Notes: generated by a model from the letters alone, not told the origin. A DNA stretch of 64,000 bases from Priestia abyssalis (GCF_002019595.1 NZ_KV917369.1:1760417-1824416); one strand, 5' to 3'; positions 1-10,097 are shown, counted from the stretch's first letter. Numbers and translations are program-made.

Positions 1-1
1 T

Positions 2-778
<777 letters not shown>

Positions 779-800
779 TCTCTATCATAATAGATCGATT

Positions 801-858
801 TAGAACATTAGACATGACCAAAGAACGGCCATGTCTAATGTTCTAGAATATATAAATC
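801..858. repeat. Interspersed stem-loop repeat, copy 1 (stem A only)
   Basis: Perfect 16-bp inverted repeat (801-816 with 830-845) around the loop ACCAAAGAACGGC. The loop core and the adjoining ATATAAATCCAC (847-858) recur near 12062 and 47554, which marks it as a member of a family rather than an ordinary terminator. It lacks a T-run, but could still act as the thiC transcript end. Confidence 0.7.
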
Positions 859-883
859 CACTGGTAGAGGAGGAGATGGTTGG

Positions 884-1054
884 ATGAATCAGGCAATTCA
901 ACTAAAAGCAGAAATACAAAAGTTGGAAGCCAAGCTGGAACAGTTAAATGAAGAACTCATCATTTTCCAACTGAATTGTGATCATGAATTCGAACAAAAC
1001 CATTACACCCGTCAATGCACAAAATGCCAGTTCATAGAGAGTTTGAACTGGTAG
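884..1054 (+). CDS. Small coiled-coil/zinc-finger-like protein (56 aa)
   Basis: Family not recognised. A strong ribosome site (GAGGAGGAGA at about 867) precedes the ATG. Residues 1-30 are a charged Leu-rich stretch (IQKLEAKLEQLNEELI) that should form a short coiled coil. The second half has C32, H34, C45 and C48, with the pair in a CTKC knuckle, suggesting a single zinc site. The size fits a small dimerising adaptor or regulatory protein; that is inference. The gene is followed by repeat copy 2. Confidence 0.6.
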   Translation: MNQAIQLKAEIQKLEAKLEQLNEELIIFQLNCDHEFEQNHYTRQCTKCQFIESLNW

Positions 1055-1136
1055 GAAAAGTTCTAGATTTCATTACAGTATTTGGCATGTTTATTTTTCT
1101 CCTCTTGAATTGGCTAGAAGGTTATTTGTCTTTATA

Positions 1137-1236
1137 TAAGCAGCGGGCAAGAGCCCGTAAGGGAACTTGCCCGCTGCTTATGCATAAATCATGTAACGAC
1201 ATGGATAAAAATATCTATGTCGTTACATGATTTATG
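1137..1236. repeat. Interspersed two-stem repeat, copy 2 (stems B and A)
   Basis: Two adjacent perfect hairpins. The first is a 15-bp stem (1137-1151 with 1166-1180) whose 14-nt loop holds CCCGTAAGGG. The second is a 20-bp stem (1183-1202 with 1217-1236) with a 14-nt loop. The reverse complement aligns end to end with copy 7 at 47568-47660, although many stem bases differ and the differences are mostly paired. Confidence 0.8.
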
Positions 1237-1336
1237 TGAATTTATATTTACTTATCGGACAATTCCTTGTAATCTGTTGTTTGAATAATAAAATTTTTAC
1301 GAAAACAACTAGAGATGAAATGAGGGGAATTCGGCA

Positions 1337-2128
1337 ATGATTAAAGCAATCTTTTTTGACCTTGATGACACGCTGCTTTGGGACCAGAGAAGCGTAAAGG
1401 AAGCCTTCGCGGCAACGTGCCGGGCGGCAGCTGAAAAATATGATATTGATGTGGAGGAGCTTGAAGAAGCGGTTCGCAAAGAAGCGAGAGAACTTTACTC
1501 TTCTTATGAAACATATGAGTTCACCCAGATGATTGGCATTAACCCATTTGAAGGGCTATGGGGCAATTTTTTGGATGATGATGAGAATTTCCGAAAAATG
1601 AAAGACATTGTACCTGCCTATCGAAAGGAAGCATGGACAAGAGGTTTAAAAGCATTGGGAATTGATGATCCAGAGTTTGGCGCTGAGTTAGCGGAACGTT
1701 TTCCTCAGGAACGACGCAACAGCCCATTCGTCTATGACGAAACGTTCAACGTGCTCGATGAATTAAAGGGGAAATATCAGCTCTTGCTTTTAACAAACGG
1801 GTCTCCTGATTTGCAAAATACGAAGCTCGACATCACGCCTGAGCTTGTGCCGTATTTTGACCATATTGTTATTTCCGGTGCATTTGGCAGAGGAAAGCCG
1901 GATCCTTCCATTTTCGAGCATGCCTTAACATTAATGTCACTTAATAAAGATGAGGTGCTGATGGTCGGCGATAACTTAATGACAGATATCCTTGGTGCGT
2001 CCCGTGTCGGTATCAAATCGGTCTGGATCAACCGCCATGACAAGGAGCGCAATGAAGTCATTCCAACTTATGAAATTACCCACTTAGAAGAGCTTTATCC
2101 GATTTTAGCTTCGCTTAATAATAAATAA
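1337..2128 (+). CDS. HAD-superfamily phosphatase
   Basis: A cytoplasmic Mg-dependent phosphohydrolase of 263 residues, close in length and start to B. subtilis YsaA. Motif I is DLDDTL (residues 8-13; nucleophile D8, acid/base D10), motif II is LLTNG, motif III is the lysine in GRGKPDP and motif IV is VGDNLMTD. The insert between motifs I and II is the helical C1-type cap. The start follows GAGGGGAATT. A bidirectional terminator separates it from the convergent TatD gene. The substrate cannot be deduced; nucleoside monophosphates or sugar phosphates are common in the family. Confidence 0.85.
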   Translation: MIKAIFFDLDDTLLWDQRSVKEAFAATCRAAAEKYDIDVEELEEAVRKEARELYSSYETYEFTQMIGINPFEGLWGNFLDDDENFRKMKDIVPAYRKEAWTRGLKALGIDDPEFGAELAERFPQERRNSPFVYDETFNVLDELKGKYQLLLLTNGSPDLQNTKLDITPELVPYFDHIVISGAFGRGKPDPSIFEHALTLMSLNKDEVLMVGDNLMTDILGASRVGIKSVWINRHDKERNEVIPTYEITHLEELYPILASLNNK

Positions 2129-2138
2129 AAAAGAGCCG

Positions 2139-2176
2139 AAAAAATTCCCTTCATTTAAACATGGAGGGAATTTTTT
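2139..2176. terminator. Bidirectional terminator between convergent genes
   Basis: A 12-bp perfect stem (2139-2150 with 2165-2176) with A-tract and T-tract sides. It overlaps the stop of the minus-strand TatD gene and serves both genes. Confidence 0.85.
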
Positions 2177-2930
2177 GTTCACTCGCATATAGCGATAAGG
2201 TGTTCGCTGTCAATGCTTCTATCGTTTCTTTCAGAGCTATTCCTTTTAGGGAGGCTACTTTTTTAGTAGCATCCTTTAGCAGCAGAGGAGTGGTTTCCAT
2301 CTGTTCAAACGGTCCGGAAAAGGGCCAGGGACCATCTGTTTCAATAAGCAGTTTATCCAGCGGAATGTGGTTAACAAGTATTTCGTCCCGCTCCCGGTAG
2401 CAAACTTCCGGAGTGACTGAGATATAATATCCGCTCGTCGTAATTTGTTCGACAATAGAAGCAGGTGCTTTCAGCCAATGAAAATGAGCTTTCTTTATTC
2501 GATTTTTGACTAACAGCTTATAGGCGACAGGTGCACCGGAGTGGACGGCATGAAGGACAATGGGAAGATTTTCTTTTTTTGCCGTAATCATCATATTGTC
2601 CAACAACTCAATGTATTGTTCCATATTTGATGTATGTGGGGTGTAATACGGCAGTCCAACTTCACCCACTGCTGAGATGAGCCGGCGTTCCTGATATAAA
2701 AGGCTATGCCATTCAGCTACATCTTGGTCTGGCGGGAGCGGTTGTTCGGGGTGGAAGCCGATTGCGGCCCAAATAAAATCAGGATACTTTTGTTTGAGTG
2801 CAAGCGTGTCATAGCTCGAATTCAAATCGGTCGACACAGCGACAACTCCTGTCACCCCCGCAGCCTGCCACTGTTCGATTTTCAGGTCTATATCATCGTA
2901 TTGATCAAGATGAATATGGGCATCTATCAT
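2151..2930 (-). CDS. TatD-family metal-dependent hydrolase
   Basis: A TIM-barrel metallohydrolase of the TatD/amidohydrolase superfamily; characterised relatives are Mg-dependent 3'-5' DNases. The metal ligands sit in DAHIHLD at the N-terminus, GEVGLPYY, VLHAVHSG, HFHWLK and IETDGPWPF. The ATG at 2930 (MIDAHIH) is chosen over an in-frame ATG 48 bases upstream because AAAGGAGG sits about 8 nt before it; this gives 259 residues. The protein resembles but is distinct from the housekeeping YabD-type TatD. Function in vivo is inferred from the family only. Confidence 0.85.
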   Translation of the reverse strand: MIDAHIHLDQYDDIDLKIEQWQAAGVTGVVAVSTDLNSSYDTLALKQKYPDFIWAAIGFHPEQPLPPDQDVAEWHSLLYQERRLISAVGEVGLPYYTPHTSNMEQYIELLDNMMITAKKENLPIVLHAVHSGAPVAYKLLVKNRIKKAHFHWLKAPASIVEQITTSGYYISVTPEVCYRERDEILVNHIPLDKLLIETDGPWPFSGPFEQMETTPLLLKDATKKVASLKGIALKETIEALTANTLSLYASEQKIPSMFK

Positions 2931-3129
2931 TGATTGCCGCCTCCTTTTCAACAGTTCCAAAACTTCTTCTTTCCTCAAAATATATCATATGAAACGACTA
3001 AATACTTACATTAGTAGCTCATTATTCAATATATTTTCTTTGGTATCCCTATATAGGGGCAAGCTAATCCTGTGTGTTTCCTCTTATTAATATGTTAAAA
3101 TGCCGATGAAGAAAAGAGAGGAATTTTAT

Positions 3130-3258
3130 ATGAAGCAATACGATTTTACAAGTGAGAGCAAAAAACGGGTCTATGAGAAAAACAGCTGGGAGGGAAGTTG
3201 GGGAAACAAAAGGAACCTGTTTATTGGAAGCGTTTCTATCAGCCATGAATCTCACTGA
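3130..3258 (+). CDS. Possible small protein (42 aa)
   Basis: ATG 9 nt after AGAGAGG, running to TGA at 3256. The product is basic and aromatic, has no recognisable domain and carries neither signal peptide nor membrane segment. A TTAAAAT that could be a -10 box lies about 30 nt upstream. Coding status is uncertain because there is no relative in the window. Confidence 0.35.
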   Translation: MKQYDFTSESKKRVYEKNSWEGSWGNKRNLFIGSVSISHESH

Positions 3259-3300
3259 ATCTACACAATTTCTAAAATGGAAATTTTTCTAAAAAACAAA

Positions 3301-3351
3301 TTGAAAACGCTTTCAAAATAAGTTCTTTGATGTTAAAATATAAACATCAAA
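3301..3351 (+). promoter_or_regulatory. cre-controlled promoter with palindrome over the -10
   Basis: TTGAAAACGCTTTCAA (3301-3316) matches the catabolite-responsive element bound by CcpA. Its right half, TTTCAA, serves as the -35 and is followed after 17 nt by TAAAAT (3334-3339). A second perfect dyad, TTTGATGTT/AACATCAAA (3326-3334 with 3343-3351), brackets the -10. The same arrangement and the same 17-nt spacing recur at 13022-13069 before a paralogous gene. Confidence 0.75.
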
Positions 3352-3366
3352 GGGGAGTGATGACAG

Positions 3367-3708
3367 ATGAATACTAATAAATTGTTTTTAGAGGATTTAA
3401 AATATATGGTTGAAAACAGATTGCCGCTTAATGAATATGCAACAGAGCAAATGCAGGAGAAGTTTGACAAAAGCGAATCATTTATTGCCGAACTTTATCA
3501 ACTTTTTGTTAGAAATCGTCACCTATTGCCATTGATTAATGATATAGAAGCTGTTGTGTATGATTACATAGTCAGTCAGGAAATGACAAAAAAGAAAACA
3601 TTCTACGGTGCAACATTGTTTGTAGCTGAAATGTTTGATACAACTCAAACGTATGTGAAATGCAAAGTGGATCAATGCCGTAGTTTGTATTTACAAAAGA
3701 CGAGCTAG
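3367..3708 (+). CDS. Uncharacterised helical protein, paralogue of the gene at 13088
   Basis: 113 residues, no recognised family. Residues 5-67 align with the 75-residue product at 13088: both have FLE(D/E)LK, a PL.EY segment, an RH(L/I)LP turn and (N/D)DIE followed by YDY or YEY. The extra C-terminal 45 residues (about 75-113, ending VKCKVDQCRSLYL) are basic and look helix-turn-helix-like, a tentative reading. The start is set by GGGGAGTGATGACAG. A CcpA site overlaps the -35, so carbon-catabolite repression is likely. A terminator follows at 3746. Confidence 0.6.
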   Translation: MNTNKLFLEDLKYMVENRLPLNEYATEQMQEKFDKSESFIAELYQLFVRNRHLLPLINDIEAVVYDYIVSQEMTKKKTFYGATLFVAEMFDTTQTYVKCKVDQCRSLYLQKTS

Positions 3709-3745
3709 AGTGATGTTTAAAATATTTTAGTATATATAATAGAAG

Positions 3746-3784
3746 AAAAAGATGTTTGCCTCCAATGGACAAACATCTTTTTTG
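3746..3784 (+). terminator. Intrinsic terminator
   Basis: A 13-bp stem (3746-3758 with 3770-3782) around CTCCAATGGA, with a T-run. It ends the unit beginning at 3367. Confidence 0.85.
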
Positions 3785-3904
3785 TCGTTTTATTTAACTA
3801 ATTTAAAGAAATATAAATAGCGGACCGCTCACTTTTAATTCCATTATTTGGACATATTAAATTTTCAGACTTTTTGATATATTTTAATAAAGGGAGGAAG
3901 AGAG

Positions 3905-4117
3905 ATGCTCAAAACAGCTTATGGGATTTGTATGAATTGTGGGTGTAATAAGTTTACAGTGGAAGTCTATCGTTGTAATAGCTGCCGAAAAATGTATTGC
4001 AGACGATGTATTCAAGACGAGGCAGTTTGTCCAGATTCAGACTGTGAAACGGGCCATCTTGTGCATAAGGGGTATATTCAGCCATTTGATGAATTGGAAA
4101 AGACACTCTTAGCTTGA
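3905..4117 (+). CDS. Small Cys-rich zinc-binding protein (70 aa)
   Basis: The 70-residue product has a dense cysteine array: CMNCGC near residue 10, CNSC at about 26, CRRC at about 36, then CPDSDC. The spacing could hold two zinc ions in a RING-like or zinc-ribbon fold. It has no enzymatic motif, so a role as a protein- or nucleic-acid-binding adaptor is the best inference. The start is fixed by GGGAGGAAGAGAG directly before the ATG. The terminator overlaps the last codons. Confidence 0.6.
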   Translation: MLKTAYGICMNCGCNKFTVEVYRCNSCRKMYCRRCIQDEAVCPDSDCETGHLVHKGYIQPFDELEKTLLA

Positions 4118-4128
4118 GTGTCTTTTTT
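4098..4128. terminator. Bidirectional terminator
   Basis: AAAAGACACTC (4098-4108) pairs with GAGTGTCTTTT (4116-4126). It has T-runs on both strands and serves the zinc protein and, from the other side, the amylase gene. Confidence 0.8.
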
Positions 4129-4235
4129 CTATTTTCCTGGAATCGGATTTCGCGGAATGACAGATATCATGTCGCTTTTTGCGCTTACCCAGGAAATCTT
4201 CGCGTAAAGAAGCGAATTGCATTACAATATCTGCT

Positions 4236-5699
4236 TTATTCCTGATTTGAAGGCAATGCCCATACAGATACACTGCCTGCATTCACAGGAAATGTTGCAA
4301 ACCCGTCTTCTTCAACTGAAATGAGATCGCTTCTATTATTCGTTAAGTCAACCCAGCTTTCTCCGGCGCGTTCTTTCCCTACAAACATTCTTTTTTCTCC
4401 TTCATCTCCATTGGAAATGACAACCGCACAGCCTGAATATTCTATTTCTTGTACACCGTAACGGACCCAGCCAATGGTGTTCGGATGGTCAAAATAGTCT
4501 TCTTGTTCTCCATACGATTTATGACAACGGGCATAAAGAAGAGAGTCGAGCATTTCCTTTTTTCCTTTGATAGGTTCTTTACCTCCAATGCCGATGTAGT
4601 CTCCGTAAAATACACATGGATACCCGTCTTTTCGCAGTAAAATGAGGGCATAAGCGCTTTGTTTGAACCCATCTTCCACCCATGATTCGAGTGATTCATG
4701 AGGCTGTGAATCATGGTTGTCAACGAATGTTACCGCGTGGAGGGGATGTGTTTGAACAAGGGTATCGTCAAAAATCGTCGTGAGATCAAAATCGCGCCCG
4801 CTTTTGGAGGCTTCGTGCAATTTATAATGAAGGGCTACATCAAACAGATCGATACTGTAATCTACGTGATTCAAAAACTCCTGGCATGCCGCTAAATCAG
4901 GGTTCCAAAACTCGCCTACAACGTAAAAGTCTTGCCCGCGGTGATTCGTGATTTCTGTGACAAAATCACGAATGAAGGTATGATTAATATGTTTGATGGC
5001 ATCTAATCGGTATCCGTCGCATGATAATGTATCGGCAAACCATTTTCCCCACCGAATCATTTCTTCTCGGACAGCTGGGTGATTGTAGTCGATATTCGCA
5101 AACATCAAATAATCGTAATTTCCGAATTCATCATCTACATGGTCATTCCATGCTTTATGTTCACCAGTAATTCGAAAAATGCCTGTTCGATCGCGTTTAG
5201 CATCATAGTCGGTACCGTTAAAATGTTCAAATCCCCATTTGAAGGAGGAATATTGATTATTCCGATTGGGAAAATTAAATTTGGTCCAGCCTTCTATATC
5301 AAATGGTTCTGAAATTTCTTCTTCCCGATTATTTGGGTTTACTTCAATGACTTGAAACACTTCTGTTTCATCCGCTCCCGCTTTATGATTCATGACAACA
5401 TCAGCATAGACGCTTATTCCATGTTCGTGACATGCTGAAATAGCGTCAAGCAATTCTTGCTTCGTTCCGTATTTGGTACGGATTGTTCCTTTTTGATCAA
5501 ATTCCCCAAGGTCATACAGATCATAAACTCCATATCCTGTATCTTCTGATGAGAGAGCTTTTGTTGCCGGGGGAATCCATACAGAATCAATTCCTCTTTT
5601 TTTCAGTTCGGGTGTCATCTCTTTTAGACGATTCCAATGAATTCCATCCGCCTCTACATGCCATTCGAAAAATTGCATCATTGTGTGATTTCGTTTCAT
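4236..5699 (-). CDS. Cytoplasmic alpha-amylase (GH13)
   Basis: Hydrolyses internal alpha-1,4 bonds of starch-type glucans. The 487 residues begin HTMMQFFEWH with no signal peptide, so the enzyme should act inside the cell on glycogen or imported maltodextrins. The GH13 conserved regions are ADVVMNHK, the catalytic nucleophile Asp in GYRLDAIKH, the general acid Glu in VVGEFW, and the transition-state Asp in FVDNHDS. This matches the liquefying amylase subfamily (GH13_5). The start follows AAAGGGGAAAAGAT. No sugar transporter or regulator is adjacent. Confidence 0.92.
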   Translation of the reverse strand: MKRNHTMMQFFEWHVEADGIHWNRLKEMTPELKKRGIDSVWIPPATKALSSEDTGYGVYDLYDLGEFDQKGTIRTKYGTKQELLDAISACHEHGISVYADVVMNHKAGADETEVFQVIEVNPNNREEEISEPFDIEGWTKFNFPNRNNQYSSFKWGFEHFNGTDYDAKRDRTGIFRITGEHKAWNDHVDDEFGNYDYLMFANIDYNHPAVREEMIRWGKWFADTLSCDGYRLDAIKHINHTFIRDFVTEITNHRGQDFYVVGEFWNPDLAACQEFLNHVDYSIDLFDVALHYKLHEASKSGRDFDLTTIFDDTLVQTHPLHAVTFVDNHDSQPHESLESWVEDGFKQSAYALILLRKDGYPCVFYGDYIGIGGKEPIKGKKEMLDSLLYARCHKSYGEQEDYFDHPNTIGWVRYGVQEIEYSGCAVVISNGDEGEKRMFVGKERAGESWVDLTNNRSDLISVEEDGFATFPVNAGSVSVWALPSNQE

Positions 5700-6022
5700 A
5701 TCTTTTCCCCTTTATAAATGAAAACCCCATTTTTTAGCATAATCCCGTTAAGTAGTTCATCCTTCGTCAGTTGCAGAAGACACGCTCACCAGTTTTTTAG
5801 TGTGATTCCCTTTTTTGAAGGATTTTAAACCCTTTGCGGAAGGATCATCTAGAACCGGCATGAACATTTATGGGGAAAGCGCAGAGAATCATTTGAAAAA
5901 TTATGGAAGATAAACTGACAAAGAAGGAGGATTAAAACGTTTTTTATATAATAAGTATTACATAGCGAACAAAGAAGGACAGATCGAACGAAACCCTAAA
6001 TAGTTGAAAAAGGAGTGTTGAA
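5700..6022. other. Intergenic region between divergent genes
   Basis: 323 bp without a supportable gene. It must hold the promoters for the minus-strand amylase and the plus-strand amidohydrolase. A TATAAT lies at 5946-5951, but no good -35 is spaced correctly. An orphan AAGGAGGATT (5924) has no start codon at a usable distance. No operator was recognised. Confidence 0.5.
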
Positions 6023-7255
6023 ATGCAGCGGCAAAAGGTATTGATTAATGGTGAGAGATTAAAGAATGAACTTGAACTATTTGCAAACTATGGTCGTACA
6101 GAAAACAATGGGGTTACGAGGCTTTCTCTATCAGAGGAAGACCGCCTGGTTAGAGATTATTTTCGTTCTTGTTGTGAAGAGTTGGGAATGTCGGTCAAGG
6201 TTGATGATATGGGTTGCATGTATGCCACTCTTGAGGGCATTGAAAATAAACCGCCGATTGTAATCGGTTCGCATTTGGACACAGTTAAAAAAGGCGGGCG
6301 CTTTGACGGGGTACTCGGGGTAGTGGCCGGTTTAGAAGTGGTTAGAACGCTGGTAGAGAATAATATTAAACCTCAAATCCCTATTACAATCGTCAATATT
6401 ACAAATGAAGAGGGCGCCCGATTCGAGCCTTCTATGATGGCATCGGGCGTTCTTTCCGGTAAATTTGAAAAAACGGCTATGCTGAAGAAAAGGGATTCAA
6501 ATGGAATTACATTTGAAGAAGCGTTGCATTCCATCGGGTATGCAGGCGATGTCGAGAATCGCTTAAAAGAGGCTTCTGCCTTTTTGGAGCTCCATATCGA
6601 GCAAGGGCCTATTCTTGAAAGAGAGTCGCTTTCAATTGGAGTCGTTGAATGTGTCGTTGGGATGGCATGTTATGAGATTGAAATAACGGGAGAATCTGAC
6701 CATGCCGGCACAACTCCAATGGATATGAGAAAAGACGCTCTCTTTGCAGCCAATCATTTAATTACTGAAGCACGCCAAAAATTAAGTGTGCTTGATGATG
6801 AATTGGTATACACGATTGGAAGGGTAAACGTTTCTCCAAATATTCATACGGTCATTCCGAATAAAGTGGTATTCACACTGGAAGCGAGGCATAAAGACCC
6901 AGAAATCATCAGCACGGTTGAGGAAATAATTCAAGCATTGCCGCAGTCTCGGTCAAATGAAGGATGTGAAATAAAAGCAACCAAATTGTGGGGACGGGAC
7001 ACAGTTTGGTTTGAAAAAGACATTTGCAACCTATTCGAACAATCTGCCGAGTCATTGGGATATTCTCATAAAAGAATGGTCAGCGGAGCCGGGCATGATG
7101 CACAGTTCATCGCCAGCTTCATTCCTTCTGCCATGCTGTTTGTTCCGAGCGTAAACGGAAAAAGCCATTGCGAAGAAGAGTTTACTGCTTGGGAAGATTG
7201 TGAAAAAGGAGTAAACGTGTTATTAGATGCCGTTTTGACCATGTTAGCTAAATAA
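6023..7255 (+). CDS. M20-family amidohydrolase (N-carbamoyl amino acid / allantoate type)
   Basis: 410 residues of the Zn- or Mn-dependent M20 family that releases CO2 and ammonia from carbamoyl or ureido substrates, such as N-carbamoyl-L-amino acids or allantoate. Metal-binding landmarks are GSHLDTVKKGGRFDGVLGV, the catalytic glutamates in TNEEGARFEP, LHIEQGP and the C-terminal AGHDAQF. The lid/dimerisation domain includes ESDHAGTTPM. The start follows AAAAAGGAGTG. No purine-degradation genes are adjacent, so the substrate remains open. Confidence 0.85.
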   Translation: MQRQKVLINGERLKNELELFANYGRTENNGVTRLSLSEEDRLVRDYFRSCCEELGMSVKVDDMGCMYATLEGIENKPPIVIGSHLDTVKKGGRFDGVLGVVAGLEVVRTLVENNIKPQIPITIVNITNEEGARFEPSMMASGVLSGKFEKTAMLKKRDSNGITFEEALHSIGYAGDVENRLKEASAFLELHIEQGPILERESLSIGVVECVVGMACYEIEITGESDHAGTTPMDMRKDALFAANHLITEARQKLSVLDDELVYTIGRVNVSPNIHTVIPNKVVFTLEARHKDPEIISTVEEIIQALPQSRSNEGCEIKATKLWGRDTVWFEKDICNLFEQSAESLGYSHKRMVSGAGHDAQFIASFIPSAMLFVPSVNGKSHCEEEFTAWEDCEKGVNVLLDAVLTMLAK

Positions 7256-7263
7256 CTCTATAA

Positions 7264-7304
7264 AAATAATCGAACAGGGTAATCATGCCCATGTTCGATT
7301 ATTT
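7264..7304. terminator. Bidirectional terminator
   Basis: A 13-bp stem, AAATAATCGAACA (7264-7276) with its complement at 7292-7304, lies between convergent genes. Confidence 0.8.
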
Positions 7305-7320
7305 AAGCTGCCAATTCTTT

Positions 7321-8109
7321 TCAGTTAACGAGCCCGAGTGTTTTTAGGCCGTTATAGATGCCGGAGTTCGTTACGGTTGTTGTTTTATGTTTGGCATAAG
7401 CAAAAAGATCGGGGTGCGCGTTTCCCATCGCAAACCCTTCACCGACAGCCTTAAGCATTTCTTTGTCATTCATCCCATCCCCGAAGGCAATCGCTTGTTC
7501 TTTTGAGATGGCAAGCCGTTTTAAAATGATTTCAACAGCAAATCCTTTGTTGACGCTGTCTCTAATGACATCATAGCTATGACGGAATCCCTCTACATTC
7601 ACTTGTGATAAATGAACGTTGTGGTCTTGCTCATAAAGGGCGGGTTCGTTTTCGCTCAAATTGACAAGAGTCATGCCTAATACATGGTGTAAAATTTCGG
7701 GGCTGAATAATTCGTTTTTTTGTAAATGGAATTTTTCCAGGAACTCCTGCATAATCGGAGCATTCAGGTTGGTGACCACATTCTTATCATGTGTGTACAT
7801 AACCGCCTCGTGTCCATGCTGCTGGGCGATGTCTAGAAAATCTTTGACCGTATGGGAATCCATCGGTTCTTTTAATACATCTTTCCCTTTATAAATCGCA
7901 TAAGCACCGTTGTAACCAATAAAGGAATGGATGTTTAATTCTTTTCCAAGGTCAGATATTTCATGCAGCGGTCTGCCTGTAGCGAGAAATACTTCCATGC
8001 CTTTTTGCTGCATTTCAGCCACCACTTTTTTCGTGGAATCTTCGATAGTGTCATCCGGCCTTAAAATCGTTCCATCAATGTCTAGAAATAAAATCTTATA
8101 GTCTGTCAT
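7321..8109 (-). CDS. Cof-type HAD phosphatase
   Basis: A 262-residue sugar- or flavin-phosphate phosphatase of the Cof/HAD-IIB class. Motif I is LDIDGT, motif II ATGRPLHE, and motif IV FGDGMNDKEML. The capped architecture is that of the large YwpJ/YitU-type family of Bacillus. The ATG at 8109 is preferred to one 33 bases upstream because GGAGAAAAGCG precedes it. Substrate unknown. Confidence 0.87.
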   Translation of the reverse strand: MTDYKILFLDIDGTILRPDDTIEDSTKKVVAEMQQKGMEVFLATGRPLHEISDLGKELNIHSFIGYNGAYAIYKGKDVLKEPMDSHTVKDFLDIAQQHGHEAVMYTHDKNVVTNLNAPIMQEFLEKFHLQKNELFSPEILHHVLGMTLVNLSENEPALYEQDHNVHLSQVNVEGFRHSYDVIRDSVNKGFAVEIILKRLAISKEQAIAFGDGMNDKEMLKAVGEGFAMGNAHPDLFAYAKHKTTTVTNSGIYNGLKTLGLVN

Positions 8110-8142
8110 CGCTTTTCTCCGTATTTTTAGAATTTTCAACAC

Positions 8143-8445
8143 GCATTAATTACCCTTAGTACTCACATTTTAAAGTAGAAAAAGAGTTTTGGTATTATTT
8201 GTAAAACAATCCGATTGAATATGAATAATACAAGGCAATTTTATCATAAAAAATAATATGGATAAAATTTCCTTGCGCTCTTTTACAGCTGATCATCGAA
8301 AGAAAGAAGAGTATTGATTGGGAAGCTAGGAACGAACAGGGGAAAATCCATGCCGTTACTCACTTTTTAACGTTCATTGTCTATTTCCAAATAGTGATTT
8401 GAGCGGTAATTCAAATACTTTTCATAAATTATACTCTTTATTTAT
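8143..8445. other. Intergenic region
   Basis: About 300 bp of AT-rich sequence upstream of the katA control region. I see no gene, hairpin or repeat that I can support. Confidence 0.4.
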
Positions 8446-8495
8446 TTATAATAATTATAAAAAAGTATTGATTTTATATTGATAAATGTTATCAT
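8446..8495 (+). promoter_or_regulatory. PerR box and katA promoter
   Basis: TTATAATAATTATAA (8446-8460) is an exact 15-bp PerR box. It abuts a probable promoter, TTGATT (8468-8473) and TATCAT (8490-8495) with a 16-nt spacer. In Bacillus, PerR represses katA until peroxide oxidises the repressor. Confidence 0.85.
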
Positions 8496-8528
8496 TAATT
8501 CATATTAATTTAATGAGGTGATTTCATT

Positions 8529-9989
8529 ATGAGTACAAATAAGAATAATCTTACGACTAGCTGGGGAGCACCGGTTGGCGATAATCAAAATTCCATGACA
8601 GCCGGCTCACGCGGCCCGACATTAATTCAGGATGTCCACCTTCTTGAAAAATTGGCACATTTCAATCGGGAACGTGTTCCAGAGCGTGTGGTTCATGCGA
8701 AAGGTGCAGGAGCACACGGTTATTTTGAAGTCACAAATGATGTAACGAAATATACAAAAGCTCAATTTTTATCCGAGGTAGGGAAGCGTACACCATTATT
8801 CGTTCGATTCTCTACGGTAGCCGGTGAAAATGGTTCCGCAGATACGGTGCGTGACCCGCGCGGATTTGCCGTGAAATTTTATACGGAAGAAGGAAACTAT
8901 GACTTGGTTGGGAACAATACACCGGTTTTCTTCATTCGCGATGCCATTAAATTCCCTGATTTCATTCACACACAAAAAAGGGACCCAAAAACTCATTTAA
9001 AGAATCCGACTGCCGTATGGGATTTCTGGTCTTTATCACCGGAATCTTTACATCAAGTAACTATCTTAATGTCTGATCGCGGCATTCCTGCTACATACCG
9101 TCATATGCACGGTTTTGGAAGCCATACATTCAAATGGGTGAACAAAGAAGGAGAAGGCGTATGGGTGAAATATCACTTCAAAACAGAACAAGGCATTAAA
9201 AATATGACCACGGATGTAGCGGCCAGACTTGCTGGTGAAAATCCCGATTATCATACAGAAGAGCTGTTTAATGCGATTGAAAACGGTGACTTCCCGGCTT
9301 GGACACTATATGTTCAAATCATGCCATTGGAAGATGCGAATACGTATCGTTTTGATCCATTTGATGTAACGAAAGTATGGTCTCAAAAAGACTATCCGCT
9401 AATCGAGGTAGGCCGTATGGTATTAAATCGCAATCCTGAAAACTACTTTGCCGAAGTGGAACAAGCGACATTCTCTCCTGGAACACTTGTACCAGGCATC
9501 GAGGTTTCACCGGATAAAATGCTTCAAGGACGCTTGTTTGCGTATTCGGATGCCCATCGTTATCGTGTAGGTGCAAATCATAATCTGCTTCCAATTAACC
9601 GTCCAAAGACAGAAGCGAATAATTATCAACGTGACGGACAAATGAGGTTTGACAATAATGGCGGAGGCTCCGTCTATTATGAACCAAATAGTTTCGGAGG
9701 ACCGGCTGAATCACCTGAAAACAAACAGACTGCCTATCCAGTATCAGGGGCAGCAGAGAGTGTTGCCTATGATCATCATGATCACTACACACAGGCCGGC
9801 GATTTATACCGTCTGTTAAGTGAAGAAGAACGTACACGTCTCGTTCAAAATATTGTGGATTCGATGAAGCCTGTGGCGAAAGAAGAAATTAAGCTTCGCC
9901 AAATCCAGCATTTCTATAAAGCAGATCCAGAGTACGGAACACGCATTGCACAGGGGCTTGATTTAACTGTACCGCAAGAAGTGAAGTAG
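8529..9989 (+). CDS. katA: Vegetative catalase, small-subunit clade
   Basis: Heme catalase, 2 H2O2 to O2 and water, cytosolic. The 486 residues match B. subtilis KatA (about 483). The active-site His lies in [13 protein letters not shown], the distal Asn/Phe region in [11 protein letters not shown], and the proximal heme-ligand Tyr in [12 protein letters not shown]. The start follows GAGGTGATTTCATT. A perfect PerR box lies upstream, so induction by peroxide is expected. A second, larger catalase is at 38334. Confidence 0.96.
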   Translation: MSTNKNNLTTSWGAPVGDNQNSMTAGSRGPTLIQDVHLLEKLAHFNRERVPERVVHAKGAGAHGYFEVTNDVTKYTKAQFLSEVGKRTPLFVRFSTVAGENGSADTVRDPRGFAVKFYTEEGNYDLVGNNTPVFFIRDAIKFPDFIHTQKRDPKTHLKNPTAVWDFWSLSPESLHQVTILMSDRGIPATYRHMHGFGSHTFKWVNKEGEGVWVKYHFKTEQGIKNMTTDVAARLAGENPDYHTEELFNAIENGDFPAWTLYVQIMPLEDANTYRFDPFDVTKVWSQKDYPLIEVGRMVLNRNPENYFAEVEQATFSPGTLVPGIEVSPDKMLQGRLFAYSDAHRYRVGANHNLLPINRPKTEANNYQRDGQMRFDNNGGGSVYYEPNSFGGPAESPENKQTAYPVSGAAESVAYDHHDHYTQAGDLYRLLSEEERTRLVQNIVDSMKPVAKEEIKLRQIQHFYKADPEYGTRIAQGLDLTVPQEVK

Positions 9990-10097
9990 ATTGGATGGGG
10001 AATAGAAACGAAATGGTTTAGTAGATAGAAAGAGTATTATTTTCTTAATAAAGCGACTGATCTATAGTTTTGAATAAACACCAAAAACATTGTCATT

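Noticed and set aside
1015-1230. Frame of 71 codons across repeat copy 2
   Set aside because: Overlaps the end of the 56-residue gene and runs through both hairpins of the repeat; no ribosome site.
5870-5895. GGGGAAAGCGCAGAGAATC as a cre site for the amylase
   Set aside because: The right half does not complete the palindrome and it is far from any likely start site.
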